DNA from: an uncultured Eubacteriales bacterium
Lineage (GTDB): Bacteria; Bacillota; Clostridia; Saccharofermentanales; Fastidiosipilaceae
Length of the DNA: 38,137 bases
NCBI GenBank assembly: GCA_902373515.1
Contig: CABKML010000015.1
Coordinates: forward strand, 1-38,137
Direction of reading: 5' to 3'
The first letter of the stretch is position 1; each line of letters opens with the position of its first letter. This document shows positions 24,880-32,988 of this stretch, piece by piece. The position numbers were made by a program, and so were the translations under genes. The notes below the pieces were generated by a model. It saw nothing but the letters and a program-made list of their open reading frames with translations, did not search any database and had not been told where the DNA came from.

Positions 24880-25798
24880 TGCGGTAATTTATCAACCTAT
24901 AACGGCTTTAGGAGATTGCTCTCTGAAAATAAGTCTGCCGCTTTTACAACTTATGGGCTTGCGTACCGCACCGCTGGCTAATTCTGTCATGACTTCATCG
25001 GGTGCGTATCCCGGTTTGGCTGCTAATTCTTCTTGCGGTTTACTTAAGGATTTGGCCCGACAATTACAAAAATTGCAAATTGAGCCTCGTTCTCTGCTTA
25101 CAGGTTATACGAGGGATCTCGCTTTATATGAGGAAATTCAGCAATTTAAGCAGCAATTTCCGGCTTGTCTTGTCTGTGTCGACCCTGTTTTGGGAGATAA
25201 CGGTAAAATGTACGGCAGTTTGCCGGCGCAAGCCCTTGCAGCCGCTGTCAAGCTGTTAAAGATTGCAGATTTCGTCACGCCCAATGCGACGGAAACACAA
25301 TTGCTGTTAGGTGAGAAAGTAGGAGATTGGCGTACGGCGGCGCAAAAGCTGCAGCAGCTGGGTGCCAAAAATGTTTTATTGAAAGATTGGCCTGCAGCTA
25401 CGGACGTGGGCGCGGGCGCAGGCGCAGGCGCGGAAAAAAATCAAAGCAGCGGCTGTAATTATTTCCTGTCGGCCACCGGGGAGCAGTATACTTCGACTTT
25501 TGCACGTTACGGGATTGGAGAAGTAACAGCTTACAGCGGCACGGGAGACTGCTTTGCCGCTTTATTTTGGGGCACTTATTTAAGAACCGGCGATTACAGG
25601 CGGGCCATGGAACAGGCAGGTAAATTAACCGGTCTGGCGGTCAGGGTCAGTAATGATTTTTGGCGTAAGCAAGCAGCTGCCGGGCAAACTGCAGGGCCTT
25701 ACAGTCTGCTGTGGCAACATTGTTTGCCGGTGCTGGCGCAAGAGCTTGCCGGCGAAGGAGGAGATTTTCAGTGGATGAACTTATCGGCAAAGAGGTGA
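24872..25798 (+). CDS. Pyridoxal/pyridoxamine kinase-like protein (ribokinase fold)
   Basis: A 308-residue PfkB/ribokinase-superfamily kinase of the PdxK/PdxY type that phosphorylates B6 vitamers for salvage. Evidence: LGDCSLKISLPLLQLMGLRT near the start, CVDPVLGDNGKMYGSLP, FVTPNATETQLLLGE, and the anion hole and catalytic Asp in AYSGTGDCFAALFWG. The Firmicutes PdxY-like pyridoxamine kinases share this pattern, though hydroxymethylpyrimidine kinases are related. An insertion of four Gly-Ala pairs (near residue 180) comes from a hexanucleotide repeat (25408-25431). The start overlaps the phosphatase gene by eight bases, and the end overlaps the next small gene by 28 bases. Confidence 0.8.
   Translation: MLDAVIYQPITALGDCSLKISLPLLQLMGLRTAPLANSVMTSSGAYPGLAANSSCGLLKDLARQLQKLQIEPRSLLTGYTRDLALYEEIQQFKQQFPACLVCVDPVLGDNGKMYGSLPAQALAAAVKLLKIADFVTPNATETQLLLGEKVGDWRTAAQKLQQLGAKNVLLKDWPAATDVGAGAGAGAEKNQSSGCNYFLSATGEQYTSTFARYGIGEVTAYSGTGDCFAALFWGTYLRTGDYRRAMEQAGKLTGLAVRVSNDFWRKQAAAGQTAGPYSLLWQHCLPVLAQELAGEGGDFQWMNLSAKR
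25408..25431 (+). repeat. Hexanucleotide tandem repeat inside the kinase gene
   Basis: Four in-phase units, GGGCGC twice then AGGCGC twice, encode Gly-Ala pairs. A run of seven A follows at 25434-25440. Change in hexamer number would keep the frame; slippage in the A run would not. Confidence 0.9.
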
Positions 25799-25983
25799 AG
25801 CATCCCCGATTCGGTTACGGACGCATTAAAAATATCAAAAATAATTATATTGAGGTGGTCTTTGCCGGACAGAGTAAAATCTTTCAATATCCGCAAGCCT
25901 TTGAAACCTATTTGCAAATTCAGGATTCGGCCGGGGCTGATTATGTAAGGAAAATATTGCGTGACAGCAAGTTGGCCCGGTAG
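25771..25983 (+). CDS. Small KOW/Tudor-like protein, 70 residues
   Basis: Starts at a GTG with AAGGAGGAG seven bases upstream, inside the 3' end of the kinase gene. The product begins VDELIGKEVKHPRFGYGRIK, continues with VVFAGQSKIFQYPQAFETYL and ends in a basic helix. The H-x-x-F-G-x-G-x-I and F-x-Y-P-x-A-F pattern is a small beta-barrel module found alone or fused to nucleic-acid enzymes in Firmicutes. I recognise the pattern but not a defined function. Last gene of the operon; no clear terminator follows. Confidence 0.75.
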   Translation: MDELIGKEVKHPRFGYGRIKNIKNNYIEVVFAGQSKIFQYPQAFETYLQIQDSAGADYVRKILRDSKLAR

Positions 25984-26021
25984 GCTAAAATTACGGAAAC
26001 GGCCAAATAACGAAAATTATA

Positions 26022-26090
26022 TGCAAATTGCACAAATAAGCCTTCTTTTGACAGGGGTAATCTGTACAAATTCTATATAAATGCTATACT
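26022..26090 (+). promoter_or_regulatory. Promoter region of the deoR-type regulator
   Basis: A palindrome TGCAA-A-TTGCA (26022-26032) precedes TTGACA (26048-26053). A consensus-like TATACT (26085-26090) lies too far for that -35 (31 bases) but fits TGTACA (26063-26068) at 16 bases; TCTATA at 26072 fits TTGACA at 18. Two overlapping promoters are possible, and the palindrome is a candidate operator. Confidence 0.4.
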
Positions 26091-26138
26091 AACACTGAAT
26101 TTTATCAAAGTTTTCGAGCCCTTTAGAAAGTGAAAAGT

Positions 26139-26978
26139 ATGATTAAAGCGGAATATGAAGGAATCAATAAAAGCAGCCCGAATGAGATGGGAAAGATGCA
26201 TGCTTTGGAACGTATCGACTTTATTTTGGGGACTTTGAAACGTGATAAGGTTGTTTTAGTTACGGAACTGAGCAAACAGCTTAATGTTTCGGAAGAAACG
26301 ATTCGCAGCGATTTGAAAAAATTGGAAAAACAGGAACAGTTACATCGGGTTCACGGCGGGGCTTATTTGAACGAAGGCTACGGCAATGAAACCCCTTTTG
26401 TTGTCCGCAATCGTATTTTGTGCGCCGAAAAAGCCTTAATTGCGCAGCGCTGTTTGCCCTTGATCAAAAATCGCGAGACTATATTTTTGGATTCCAGCAG
26501 TACGGCTTTGAATTTAGCTAAGGCCCTGGCGGAGTCGGGCAAACGTCTGACAGTTATTTCCAATTCGCTGGAGATAGCAAAAGTTTTTGCTTACAGTAAT
26601 GAGGTCCGGCTGGTTATTCTCGGCGGTGAGCTTAATCGTTCCTGTTCGGCATTTGAGGGCAATTTGGTCACGGAACAATTGGCGGAATATTATATATCTA
26701 CCGCTTTTGTCAGTTGCGCCGGGGTGAACCTGCAAGCAGGCATTACCGATTCCGTTCAAGGAGAAGCTATTGTACGTAAAGCGGCTTTATCACGCTGCTA
26801 CCACAGTGTCTTGTTGGCGGATGAAACGAAGTTTCAGGAAGGCGGTCCTTATGTTATTGCCAATCTGGCGGCAATAGATTATTTGGTTTCGGACGGCCTC
26901 GTGGCTAAAAGCAGCCCGGACGTTTATGAATATCTTGTAAGTACCGGTAAAAGTATTATCGATGCGGCTTTGAATTGA
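26139..26978 (+). CDS. DeoR/GlpR-family transcriptional regulator
   Basis: A 279-residue repressor. After a 20-residue leader comes the winged helix-turn-helix (LERIDFILGTLK, then VTELSKQLNVSEETIRSDLK, then LHRVHGGAY). The C-terminal DeoR sensor domain of the sugar-isomerase-like fold contains FLDSSSTALNLAKAL, VISNSLEIAKVF, LGGELN and LLADETKF. Such sensors bind phosphorylated sugars, often the intermediate of the pathway they control. Its position ahead of the aldolase, isomerase and nucleoside importer makes it their likely regulator. Start is uncertain: ATG 26139 has only a weak AGAAAG site, GTG 26130 has none, and a later ATG at 26187 would still keep the HTH intact. Confidence 0.9.
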   Translation: MIKAEYEGINKSSPNEMGKMHALERIDFILGTLKRDKVVLVTELSKQLNVSEETIRSDLKKLEKQEQLHRVHGGAYLNEGYGNETPFVVRNRILCAEKALIAQRCLPLIKNRETIFLDSSSTALNLAKALAESGKRLTVISNSLEIAKVFAYSNEVRLVILGGELNRSCSAFEGNLVTEQLAEYYISTAFVSCAGVNLQAGITDSVQGEAIVRKAALSRCYHSVLLADETKFQEGGPYVIANLAAIDYLVSDGLVAKSSPDVYEYLVSTGKSIIDAALN

Positions 26979-27074
26979 GACGTCCATATAATCTGCTCCC
27001 GCCAAAGGGTACAACAAAAAAGCAGTATAAAATTTTACAGATAGTGTCTCCGGCCGAAAATATTTCCAAAATTA

Positions 27075-27083
27075 TGGTATACT
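27075..27083 (+). promoter_or_regulatory. Extended -10 element for the aldolase operon
   Basis: TGG-TATACT lies in the 273-base gap between the regulator and the aldolase gene. It predicts a leader of about 160 bases that contains the possible small ORF at 27134-27241. No good -35 is seen. Confidence 0.45.
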
Positions 27084-27133
27084 TTTGTTTATGAAATTGA
27101 AGCCTAATTGAAGTTCGATAATTTGGAGGCGGC

Positions 27134-27241
27134 ATGAGAACAGTACCTATATTCATACAATTGTTCAAGAAAATTAAGCGCCGTCTTATTGCAGGCAATT
27201 CGTATATAATTTACCGACATAATCTCAAGTTTACATGTTAG
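27134..27241 (+). CDS. Possible 35-residue small protein or leader peptide
   Basis: ATG preceded by TTTGGAGG with a five-base spacer, a better ribosome site than that of several real genes here. The product starts MRTVPIFIQLFKKIKRRLIA and ends in Cys. It is basic and could form an amphipathic helix. The stop at 27239-27241 lies ten bases before the aldolase start and overlaps its ribosome site (AGAAGGTG), so translation of the small ORF could couple to the aldolase. No homology can be judged by eye. Confidence 0.35.
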   Translation: MRTVPIFIQLFKKIKRRLIAGNSYIIYRHNLKFTC

Positions 27242-27251
27242 AAGGTGTTTT

Positions 27252-27887
27252 ATGGACGTACAGACGGCGAAGTTACAAGTGTTGGCTTACAGCAAAAAAG
27301 CTTATAAAGAGAAGCTGATGGCAGGAACAAGCGGTAATCTGAGTGTCTGTATTCCGGAGAAACACTGTTTTGTTATTACCCCCTCTTCTGTAGATTATAA
27401 TGAGATGCAAGCGGAAGATTTGGTTCTGCTTGACTTTTCCGGTCATGTGCTGGAGGGCCATTATCCGCCTTCGTCCGAATGGCGTTTGCACGCCGGTATA
27501 TATAGAAATATCCCACGGGTTGCAGCAGTAGTACATACCCATTCACCTTATGCGACAGCTTGTGCGGCGGCCCACTATACAATACCGCCTGTTTTAATCG
27601 AAATGATACCTTATGTCGGCGGCAGCGTGGAGGTAGCACCGTATGCGCCCCCCGGATCGGAAGAAATTGTCCAAACCGTTTTGCCTATTCTGAAAACTAA
27701 GAATGCCTGCCTGTTGGCCAATCACGGCGTTGTTGCCGTCGGCGAAGATTTACAGGCGGCCTATATCAACAGCGTATACACGGAAGATGCGGCCAAGATT
27801 GTTCTTTTGGCCCTGGCAGCCGGCTTACAGCCTCAAAGTATTCCTGAATTTTCCGAACATGAAGAGGATAGAAACAATGAAAAATAA
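27252..27887 (+). CDS. Class II sugar-phosphate aldolase (FucA/DrdA-like)
   Basis: A 211-residue zinc aldolase of the class II aldolase/adducin family. Phosphate-binding motifs are AGTSGNLSV (24-32) and VITPSSVDY (41-49). The catalytic Glu is E76 in PSSEWRLH, and the zinc ligands are H95, H97 (VHTHSPY) and H158 (ANHGVV). These sit exactly three residues after E73, H92, H94 and H155 of E. coli FucA. Family members cleave ketose-1-phosphates to DHAP and an aldehyde. The 11-base overlap with an MtnA-like isomerase gene points to 5-deoxyribulose-1-phosphate or ribulose-1-phosphate rather than fuculose-1-phosphate as substrate; no fucose isomerase or kinase is present. AGAAGGTG precedes the ATG. 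Confidence 0.88.
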   Translation: MDVQTAKLQVLAYSKKAYKEKLMAGTSGNLSVCIPEKHCFVITPSSVDYNEMQAEDLVLLDFSGHVLEGHYPPSSEWRLHAGIYRNIPRVAAVVHTHSPYATACAAAHYTIPPVLIEMIPYVGGSVEVAPYAPPGSEEIVQTVLPILKTKNACLLANHGVVAVGEDLQAAYINSVYTEDAAKIVLLALAAGLQPQSIPEFSEHEEDRNNEK

Positions 27888-28968
27888 TGTTGAAATTAAG
27901 AACATTTTTCTGAATGAAAACCGGGACGCGGTAGTCATTTTGGATCAAACGCAACTGCCGAACAGAACGGCGTATTTGGAAATCAACGATCTTAAAGATT
28001 CGTATGAGGCGATTTTACAGTTAAAAGTACGCGGAGCCCCGGCTATCGGCATATTTGCAGCCTATGCTTTGGCGGTAGAGGCTCGCAGATTGGCAGCAAC
28101 GATCACCGATACAACCTTGCTTTTAAGCAAATTACAGGAAGCGGCAGCATATCTTAATTCCGCCAGACCGACGGCGGTGAACTTAAGCTGGGCTTTGCAG
28201 AGAATGTGCGCATATGCTGAAACGCTGCGGACGCAACAGCCTTTAGCGCTGGCTGACGCTTTAATTGCGGAAGGCGAAAAGATTCAGGCGGAAGATGCCG
28301 ACATGTGTTATAAAATAGCGCAGTACGGACTTTCCCTGCTGCGAAAAGACAGCGGTATCTTAACGCATTGCAACGCCGGACCTTTGGCCACGTCACGTTA
28401 CGGCACGGCCTTGGGACCGATACTTTTGGGGCAGGAAAAATCGTATAATTTTCATGTCTTTGCCGATGAAACAAGACCCTTGCTCCAAGGTGCCCGCTTA
28501 ACGGCCTATGAATTGGCGCAGGCGGGAGTTGATGTAACTTTAATCTGCGACAATATGGCATCAATTGTTATGAAAAGCGGCAAAATTCAGGCCTGCCTGG
28601 TCGGCTGCGATCGCGTAAGTGCCGCCGGCGATGCCGCCAACAAAATAGGAACATCGGGGGTAGCGATTTTAGCAAAATATTACGGGATACCTTTCTATGT
28701 TCTGGGCCCGAGTTCGACCATAGATTTTAATTGTGCGACAGGTGATGACATTAAAATCGAATTAAGACCCGACGGCGAAATAACTTCTAAATTTTATCAA
28801 AAACCGATGGCACCGGAAAATGTCCGTTGCTATAACCCGGCGTTCGATGTTACCGATCACAGCTTAATCAGCGCAATTATTACTGAAAGAGGTATTGTCT
28901 ATCCACCTTATCGTGAGAATTTGGCCAAGTTATTCTCCGATCGGCAGGCAGATGCCTGCAAACACTGA
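27877..28968 (+). CDS. MtnA/DrdI-like (deoxy)ribose-1-phosphate isomerase
   Basis: A 363-residue member of the MtnA/eIF2B-alpha family, which converts aldose-1-phosphates such as methylthioribose-1-phosphate to ketose-1-phosphates. Motifs: [32 protein letters not shown] with C165; [39 protein letters not shown] with D245. C165 and D245 correspond to catalytic C160 and D240 of B. subtilis MtnA with a constant offset of five. GAAGAGG lies nine bases before ATG 27877, inside the aldolase gene. No mtnK, mtnD or mtnW is linked, so a complete methionine salvage route is not suggested. Together with the aldolase it makes a two-step conversion of pentose-1-phosphate to DHAP plus an aldehyde. Confidence 0.9.
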   Translation: MKNNVEIKNIFLNENRDAVVILDQTQLPNRTAYLEINDLKDSYEAILQLKVRGAPAIGIFAAYALAVEARRLAATITDTTLLLSKLQEAAAYLNSARPTAVNLSWALQRMCAYAETLRTQQPLALADALIAEGEKIQAEDADMCYKIAQYGLSLLRKDSGILTHCNAGPLATSRYGTALGPILLGQEKSYNFHVFADETRPLLQGARLTAYELAQAGVDVTLICDNMASIVMKSGKIQACLVGCDRVSAAGDAANKIGTSGVAILAKYYGIPFYVLGPSSTIDFNCATGDDIKIELRPDGEITSKFYQKPMAPENVRCYNPAFDVTDHSLISAIITERGIVYPPYRENLAKLFSDRQADACKH

Positions 28969-28984
28969 TACTTGGTACTTTTTT

Positions 28985-29016
28985 TGCTAAATACAGTTAT
29001 TGTTCAGCAATAACTG
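28985..29016 (+). promoter_or_regulatory. Perfect inverted repeat ahead of the binding-protein gene
   Basis: CAGTTATTG (28994-29002), a five-base loop, and CAATAACTG (29008-29016) form a perfect 9-bp inverted repeat 20 bases before the start codon of the binding lipoprotein. It directly follows TGC-TAAATA (28985-28993), a possible extended -10, so it would cover the transcription start. No U tract follows, so it is not a terminator. Operator or mRNA 5' stem are both possible. Confidence 0.45.
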
Positions 29017-29036
29017 AGAAAAGAAGAGGTATTTAT

Positions 29037-30224
29037 ATGAAGAAATTGTTATGCAGCTTAATGAGCTTAGCTCTCGTGGCCGGCATTTTGACAGCCTGTT
29101 CCAAACCGGAAAGTGCTGAAAAAGCAGCTGAAACCGCTAATACCAAGGCTCAGACCGCTGCGACGGAACAAGGCGGAAAACCTGCTGCAAAAGGCTTGAA
29201 AATAGCTATTGTGACAAGTCCTTCCGGCGTTGATGACGGTAATTTCAACCAGGACAATTACAACGGTATCCTGGCGTTCTTGAAAAAACACAAAGATGCT
29301 CAAGTTACGCCCGTGCGAGAAGAAAGCGGCGATACAACAGCTGCAGTTCAGGCTGTCAGCGAAATTGTAGCCGATTATGATGTAATCGTCTGCTGCGGTT
29401 TCCAGTTCGGCGGCATCGGTGCAGTAGCCAAAGATAATCCCAAAACAAAATTTATTTTAGTCGATACTTATCCTTCCGACGCTGCCGGTAAGGAAGTGAA
29501 ATTGGATAATGTCTATGCCATGATCTTCAAAGAGCAGGAAAGCGGTTTCTTCGCCGGCATGGCGGCTGCCTTGTCTACCAAAACCAATAAAGTGGCGGTA
29601 GTTAACGGCATAGCTTTCCCGAACAACGTTAATTATCAATACGGATTTATGTCCGGTGTCAATTACGCTAACGCCAAATTGGGGACGAAAGCGGAAATTG
29701 TCGAAATTCCGTCTTATGCCGGTACTGATGTGACCAAGGCTAACGTCGGCGGTAACTATGTCGGCACTTTCTCCGATCCTGCAACCGGTAAAGTTGTCGG
29801 TAAAGCCTTAATAGACAAAGGTTGTGATGTGATTTTCGTAGCAGCCGGCGGTTCCGGTAACGGCGTTTTCACAGCAGCCAAAGAAGCCAAAAATGTTAAA
29901 GTTATCGGTTGCGATGTCGACCAATACAACGACGGTGCCAACGGCAAAGAAAACATTGTTTTGACCTCGGTACTGAAAGTTATGAGCACTAACGTCGAAA
30001 AGCAGCTGGAAGCTATCGTCGCCGGCAAGTTCAAAGGCGAAAATGCGCTGCTCGATGTCATGACCGACTCTACCGGTTATGTAAAAAAAGAAGGCAGACA
30101 GCAATTAACCCCTGAAGCTATCAAAAAAATGGATGAAGCTTATGCTTTAATGAAACAAGGGAAAATTGTCCCGGCAGCTAATTTTAATAAAATGAAACCG
30201 GATAATTTCACGGGATTGAAATAA
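29037..30224 (+). CDS. BMP-family nucleoside-binding lipoprotein
   Basis: A 395-residue substrate-binding protein of an ABC importer (Bmp/PnrA-like, PF02608). The lipobox is AGILTAC with Cys21, followed by a Ser/Ala/Thr/Glu-rich linker to about residue 55. Family motifs: GLKIAIVTSPSGVDDGNFNQ near the start of the mature domain, YDVIVCCGFQFG, KEQESGFFAGMAAALST, and VIGCDVDQYNDGANGKENIV. Characterised members (T. pallidum PnrA, S. mutans BmpA) bind purine or pyrimidine nucleosides. GAAGAGG precedes the ATG. The next gene of the importer follows after an intercistronic terminator, which should give more binding protein than transporter. Confidence 0.93.
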   Translation: MKKLLCSLMSLALVAGILTACSKPESAEKAAETANTKAQTAATEQGGKPAAKGLKIAIVTSPSGVDDGNFNQDNYNGILAFLKKHKDAQVTPVREESGDTTAAVQAVSEIVADYDVIVCCGFQFGGIGAVAKDNPKTKFILVDTYPSDAAGKEVKLDNVYAMIFKEQESGFFAGMAAALSTKTNKVAVVNGIAFPNNVNYQYGFMSGVNYANAKLGTKAEIVEIPSYAGTDVTKANVGGNYVGTFSDPATGKVVGKALIDKGCDVIFVAAGGSGNGVFTAAKEAKNVKVIGCDVDQYNDGANGKENIVLTSVLKVMSTNVEKQLEAIVAGKFKGENALLDVMTDSTGYVKKEGRQQLTPEAIKKMDEAYALMKQGKIVPAANFNKMKPDNFTGLK

Positions 30225-30236
30225 GCGAAAAGTATA

Positions 30237-30269
30237 ACCCGGCAGTCTAACGGCTTGCCGGGTCTTTTT
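30237..30269 (+). terminator. Intercistronic terminator between binding protein and ATPase genes
   Basis: An 8-bp perfect stem (ACCCGGCA at 30237-30244 against TGCCGGGT at 30256-30263), an 11-base loop and CTTTTT. It sits inside the importer operon, so it is probably a leaky terminator that sets the expression ratio. Confidence 0.8.
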
Positions 30270-30296
30270 CACCGAAAACCGTAAAGGAGTATGCAG

Positions 30297-31835
30297 GTGG
30301 AATATATTGTTGAAATGAAACATATAAGCAAACGCTTCCCGGGAATTTTGGCCAACAATGATGTTACAATCCAAATAAAAAAAGGCGAAATCTTTGCTAT
30401 ATTGGGCGAAAACGGAGCCGGCAAATCAACTTTAATGAGTATGCTTTTCGGCATGTATGAACCGGATGAAGGCGAAATATTTATTAGAGGAAAAAAAGAA
30501 AAAATCACTTCCCCGGCTTATGCAGGAAAATTGAACATCGGGATGGTACACCAACATTTTAAGTTGGTTTCGGATTATACAATTACCGAAAATATTATTC
30601 TCGGATTGGTGGGACAGGAGAAAAAATGGGGCTTTCTGCCGTATGTCGATTTACGGCGGGCATCAAAGAAAATCGCTGAACTTTCACATAATTACGGCTT
30701 GGAAGTTAATCCTGACGACATCGTCGGTCAAATCGGCGTTTCCGTCCAACAGCGGGTGGAGATCCTGAAAATGCTCTATCGGGAGGCGGAAATTTTGATT
30801 TTCGATGAACCGACAGCCGTATTGACCCCGCAGGAAATCAGCTTTTTGCTGCAAATTATTCGTAAATTGCGGGCGGCGGGAAAAACTATAATTTTAATAA
30901 CCCATAAATTGGCGGAAATCAAAGAGGTGGCTGATCGCTGTGCCATATTGAATCGCGGTCGCCTGGTGGACGTTCTGGATGTGGCCTCAACTTCCATGCA
31001 AAAAATGGCGAATCTGATGGTAGGCAGAGAAGTATCTTTAACCTTACAGAAAAAGCCGGCCGAACCGGGAAAGAAAATTCTGCAGGTAGAAAATCTTATT
31101 GTCTATAATCAGCACAAATTTCCGGTTGTCAATAATGTCTCATTTACAGTTCGGGCGGGTGAAATCTTCGCCATAGCCGGAGTAGCGGGTAACGGACAGG
31201 TGGAATTGGCCGACGCCATAGCCGGTTTGAGGACAAATATCACGGGTAACATCTACCTTAACGGTAAAAACATAAAAAATTTGAATATTCGTCAGCGCAC
31301 GGCGCAGGGTATTTCCTTTATTCCGGAAGATCGGCAGAAGTACGGGTTGGTTATGGACTTTACTTTAGCGCAGAATTTAATCTTGAAAAGTTATTATCAT
31401 TTGCCTTTTGCCCGGCACGGCGTTCTGCAGACAGCTGCTATTAACGAATACAGCCGAAAATTGATTGCCGAATACGATATCAGAAGCAGCGAAGGCGGAG
31501 CAACAATTGTCCGTCAAATGAGCGGCGGAAACCAGCAAAAAGCAATAATTGCCCGCGAAACGGAATTGCATTCCGAATTGTTGATTTTCGTCCAACCTAC
31601 AAGAGGACTGGACATCGGCGCCATTGAAAACATTCATAAACAAATGCTGCAGGAACGGGATAAAGGCAAAGCAATATTACTTATTTCTCTGGAATTGGAT
31701 GAAATTATGAGCTGTGCCGACACCATCGGCGTTATTTACAACGGACAGATGCAAAAAATCGCAGCGGCAAACACTATGACAACGGCTGAGGTGGGCCGTT
31801 ACATGATGGGAGTAAAAAGCGATGACGAACAATAA
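30297..31835 (+). CDS. Nucleoside ABC importer, duplicated ATPase subunit
   Basis: A protein of about 512 residues with two fused nucleotide-binding domains (NupA/RbsA type). NBD1: Walker A LGENGAGKSTLM, Q-loop MVHQHFKLV (typical of the nucleoside group), signature-like IGVSVQQRVEI, Walker B LIFDEPTAVLTP. NBD2: degenerate Walker A GVAGNGQVELAD, canonical signature MSGGNQQKAIIARE, and Walker B with Gln for Glu, IFVQPTRGLDIGA. One consensus and one degenerate site is normal for this family. Start: AAAGGAG is seven bases before GTG 30297 and only one base before ATG 30291, so the GTG is preferred. The gene overlaps the first permease by 14 bases. Confidence 0.93.
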   Translation: MEYIVEMKHISKRFPGILANNDVTIQIKKGEIFAILGENGAGKSTLMSMLFGMYEPDEGEIFIRGKKEKITSPAYAGKLNIGMVHQHFKLVSDYTITENIILGLVGQEKKWGFLPYVDLRRASKKIAELSHNYGLEVNPDDIVGQIGVSVQQRVEILKMLYREAEILIFDEPTAVLTPQEISFLLQIIRKLRAAGKTIILITHKLAEIKEVADRCAILNRGRLVDVLDVASTSMQKMANLMVGREVSLTLQKKPAEPGKKILQVENLIVYNQHKFPVVNNVSFTVRAGEIFAIAGVAGNGQVELADAIAGLRTNITGNIYLNGKNIKNLNIRQRTAQGISFIPEDRQKYGLVMDFTLAQNLILKSYYHLPFARHGVLQTAAINEYSRKLIAEYDIRSSEGGATIVRQMSGGNQQKAIIARETELHSELLIFVQPTRGLDIGAIENIHKQMLQERDKGKAILLISLELDEIMSCADTIGVIYNGQMQKIAAANTMTTAEVGRYMMGVKSDDEQ

Positions 31836-32988
31836 ACAAAGCTCTAAGTGGAGCGAACTGAGAGCATATCTCAGCTATGAACGACAACAAAATCTGTTTG
31901 TGCCGCTGTTGGCTATTATTTTAAGCCTTATAGTCGGTTCACTGATTATTCTCGGTCAAGGTAAAAATCCGCTGCAGGTATACATGAACCTTTTACAGGG
32001 ATCAGGTATATTGCCTAAAAGCACCTATGCTGCTTATAAAAATATTTTCAGTGACTTCAGCAGCTTCCTTAATGCCTGGACGCCGATGCTTTTCGCTTCT
32101 TTGGCTGTTGCTGTTGCCATGAAAGCCGGTTTGTTCAATATCGGTGTTGCCGGGCAAATGTTGACATCAGCCTTTGTTGCCACAATTGTTATCGGTTACA
32201 GCAGTCTGCCGGCAGTAATTGCTAAACCTGCAGTTGTTATAATCGGCATCATTACCGGGATGCTTCTGGGCGCTCTGATCGGCTATTTCAAGTATCGCTT
32301 CAATATCAATGAAGTAGTTTCTACAATAATGGTCAACTATATCGCTCAGTTTGTCATCAGCTTTTTCATTAACACTTATTATGTTAATCCCGTTTCAAGA
32401 CAATCGATTTTAATTAACAATCAGGCGAGATTAACTTTAATGCAGATGAAAATCGCCGGCATAAAAGTTGACATACCGTTAGGTATTATTCTGGCTTTGG
32501 TTGCCGCCGTAGCTTTGCGCTTTATCTTAAAACGCACGGTTTTCGGTTATGAATTGGCAGCCGTAGGTTTAAGTCGACCGGCTGCCGCTTATGCCGGTAT
32601 CAACGTCGGGTCAACAATAGTTTCCGCCATGGCCCTTTCCGGTGCTTTGGCCGGTTTGGCGGGTGTAACTTATTATTTAGGCTATTTTGCTTCCATTCAA
32701 CCGCGAACCCTGGTAAGTACGGGATTTGATTGTATAGCAGTTTCGTTGTTGGCTGAAAGCAATCCTTTAGCTATTATCGCTTTCTCATTCTTAATTACAA
32801 TATTGTCTAAAGGCAGTACCTACATGAATTCGGCGTCCGGGCTGGAATCTGAAATTTCCGCCGTTATAACGGGAATTATTTTGCTTTTTTCCGCCGGCAG
32901 CGTTTACATTCATTATTGCCTCGATAAATGGCGCAAAAACAGAAAGGACAAATGCAAGGTGAATAATAATGGAACGAATCATAATTGA
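31822..32988 (+). CDS. Nucleoside ABC importer permease 1
   Basis: A 388-residue inner-membrane permease of the BPD_transp_2 family (NupP/YufP-like), with about nine or ten hydrophobic segments. NIGVAGQMLTSAFVATIVIG is the typical G-x-x-G-Q motif. GYFKYRFNINEVVSTIMVNY holds the coupling-helix region that docks on the ATPase. VYMNLLQGSG and the large soluble loop before TPMLFASLAVAVAMKAGLF fit the family. It overlaps the ATPase gene by 14 bases and the second permease by 20 bases, so the four subunits are tightly coupled. Confidence 0.92.
   Translation: MTNNKQSSKWSELRAYLSYERQQNLFVPLLAIILSLIVGSLIILGQGKNPLQVYMNLLQGSGILPKSTYAAYKNIFSDFSSFLNAWTPMLFASLAVAVAMKAGLFNIGVAGQMLTSAFVATIVIGYSSLPAVIAKPAVVIIGIITGMLLGALIGYFKYRFNINEVVSTIMVNYIAQFVISFFINTYYVNPVSRQSILINNQARLTLMQMKIAGIKVDIPLGIILALVAAVALRFILKRTVFGYELAAVGLSRPAAAYAGINVGSTIVSAMALSGALAGLAGVTYYLGYFASIQPRTLVSTGFDCIAVSLLAESNPLAIIAFSFLITILSKGSTYMNSASGLESEISAVITGIILLFSAGSVYIHYCLDKWRKNRKDKCKVNNNGTNHN

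Noticed and set aside
27252..27887. Naming the aldolase fucA
   Set aside because: The catalytic residues match FucA, but no fucose or rhamnose genes are linked; the overlap with an MtnA-like gene indicates a different ketose-1-phosphate.
28943..28958. GCAGGC-loop-GCCTGC stem at the end of the isomerase gene as a terminator
   Set aside because: It lies within the coding end and is followed by AAACACTG rather than a T run; the later T run is 15 bases away.
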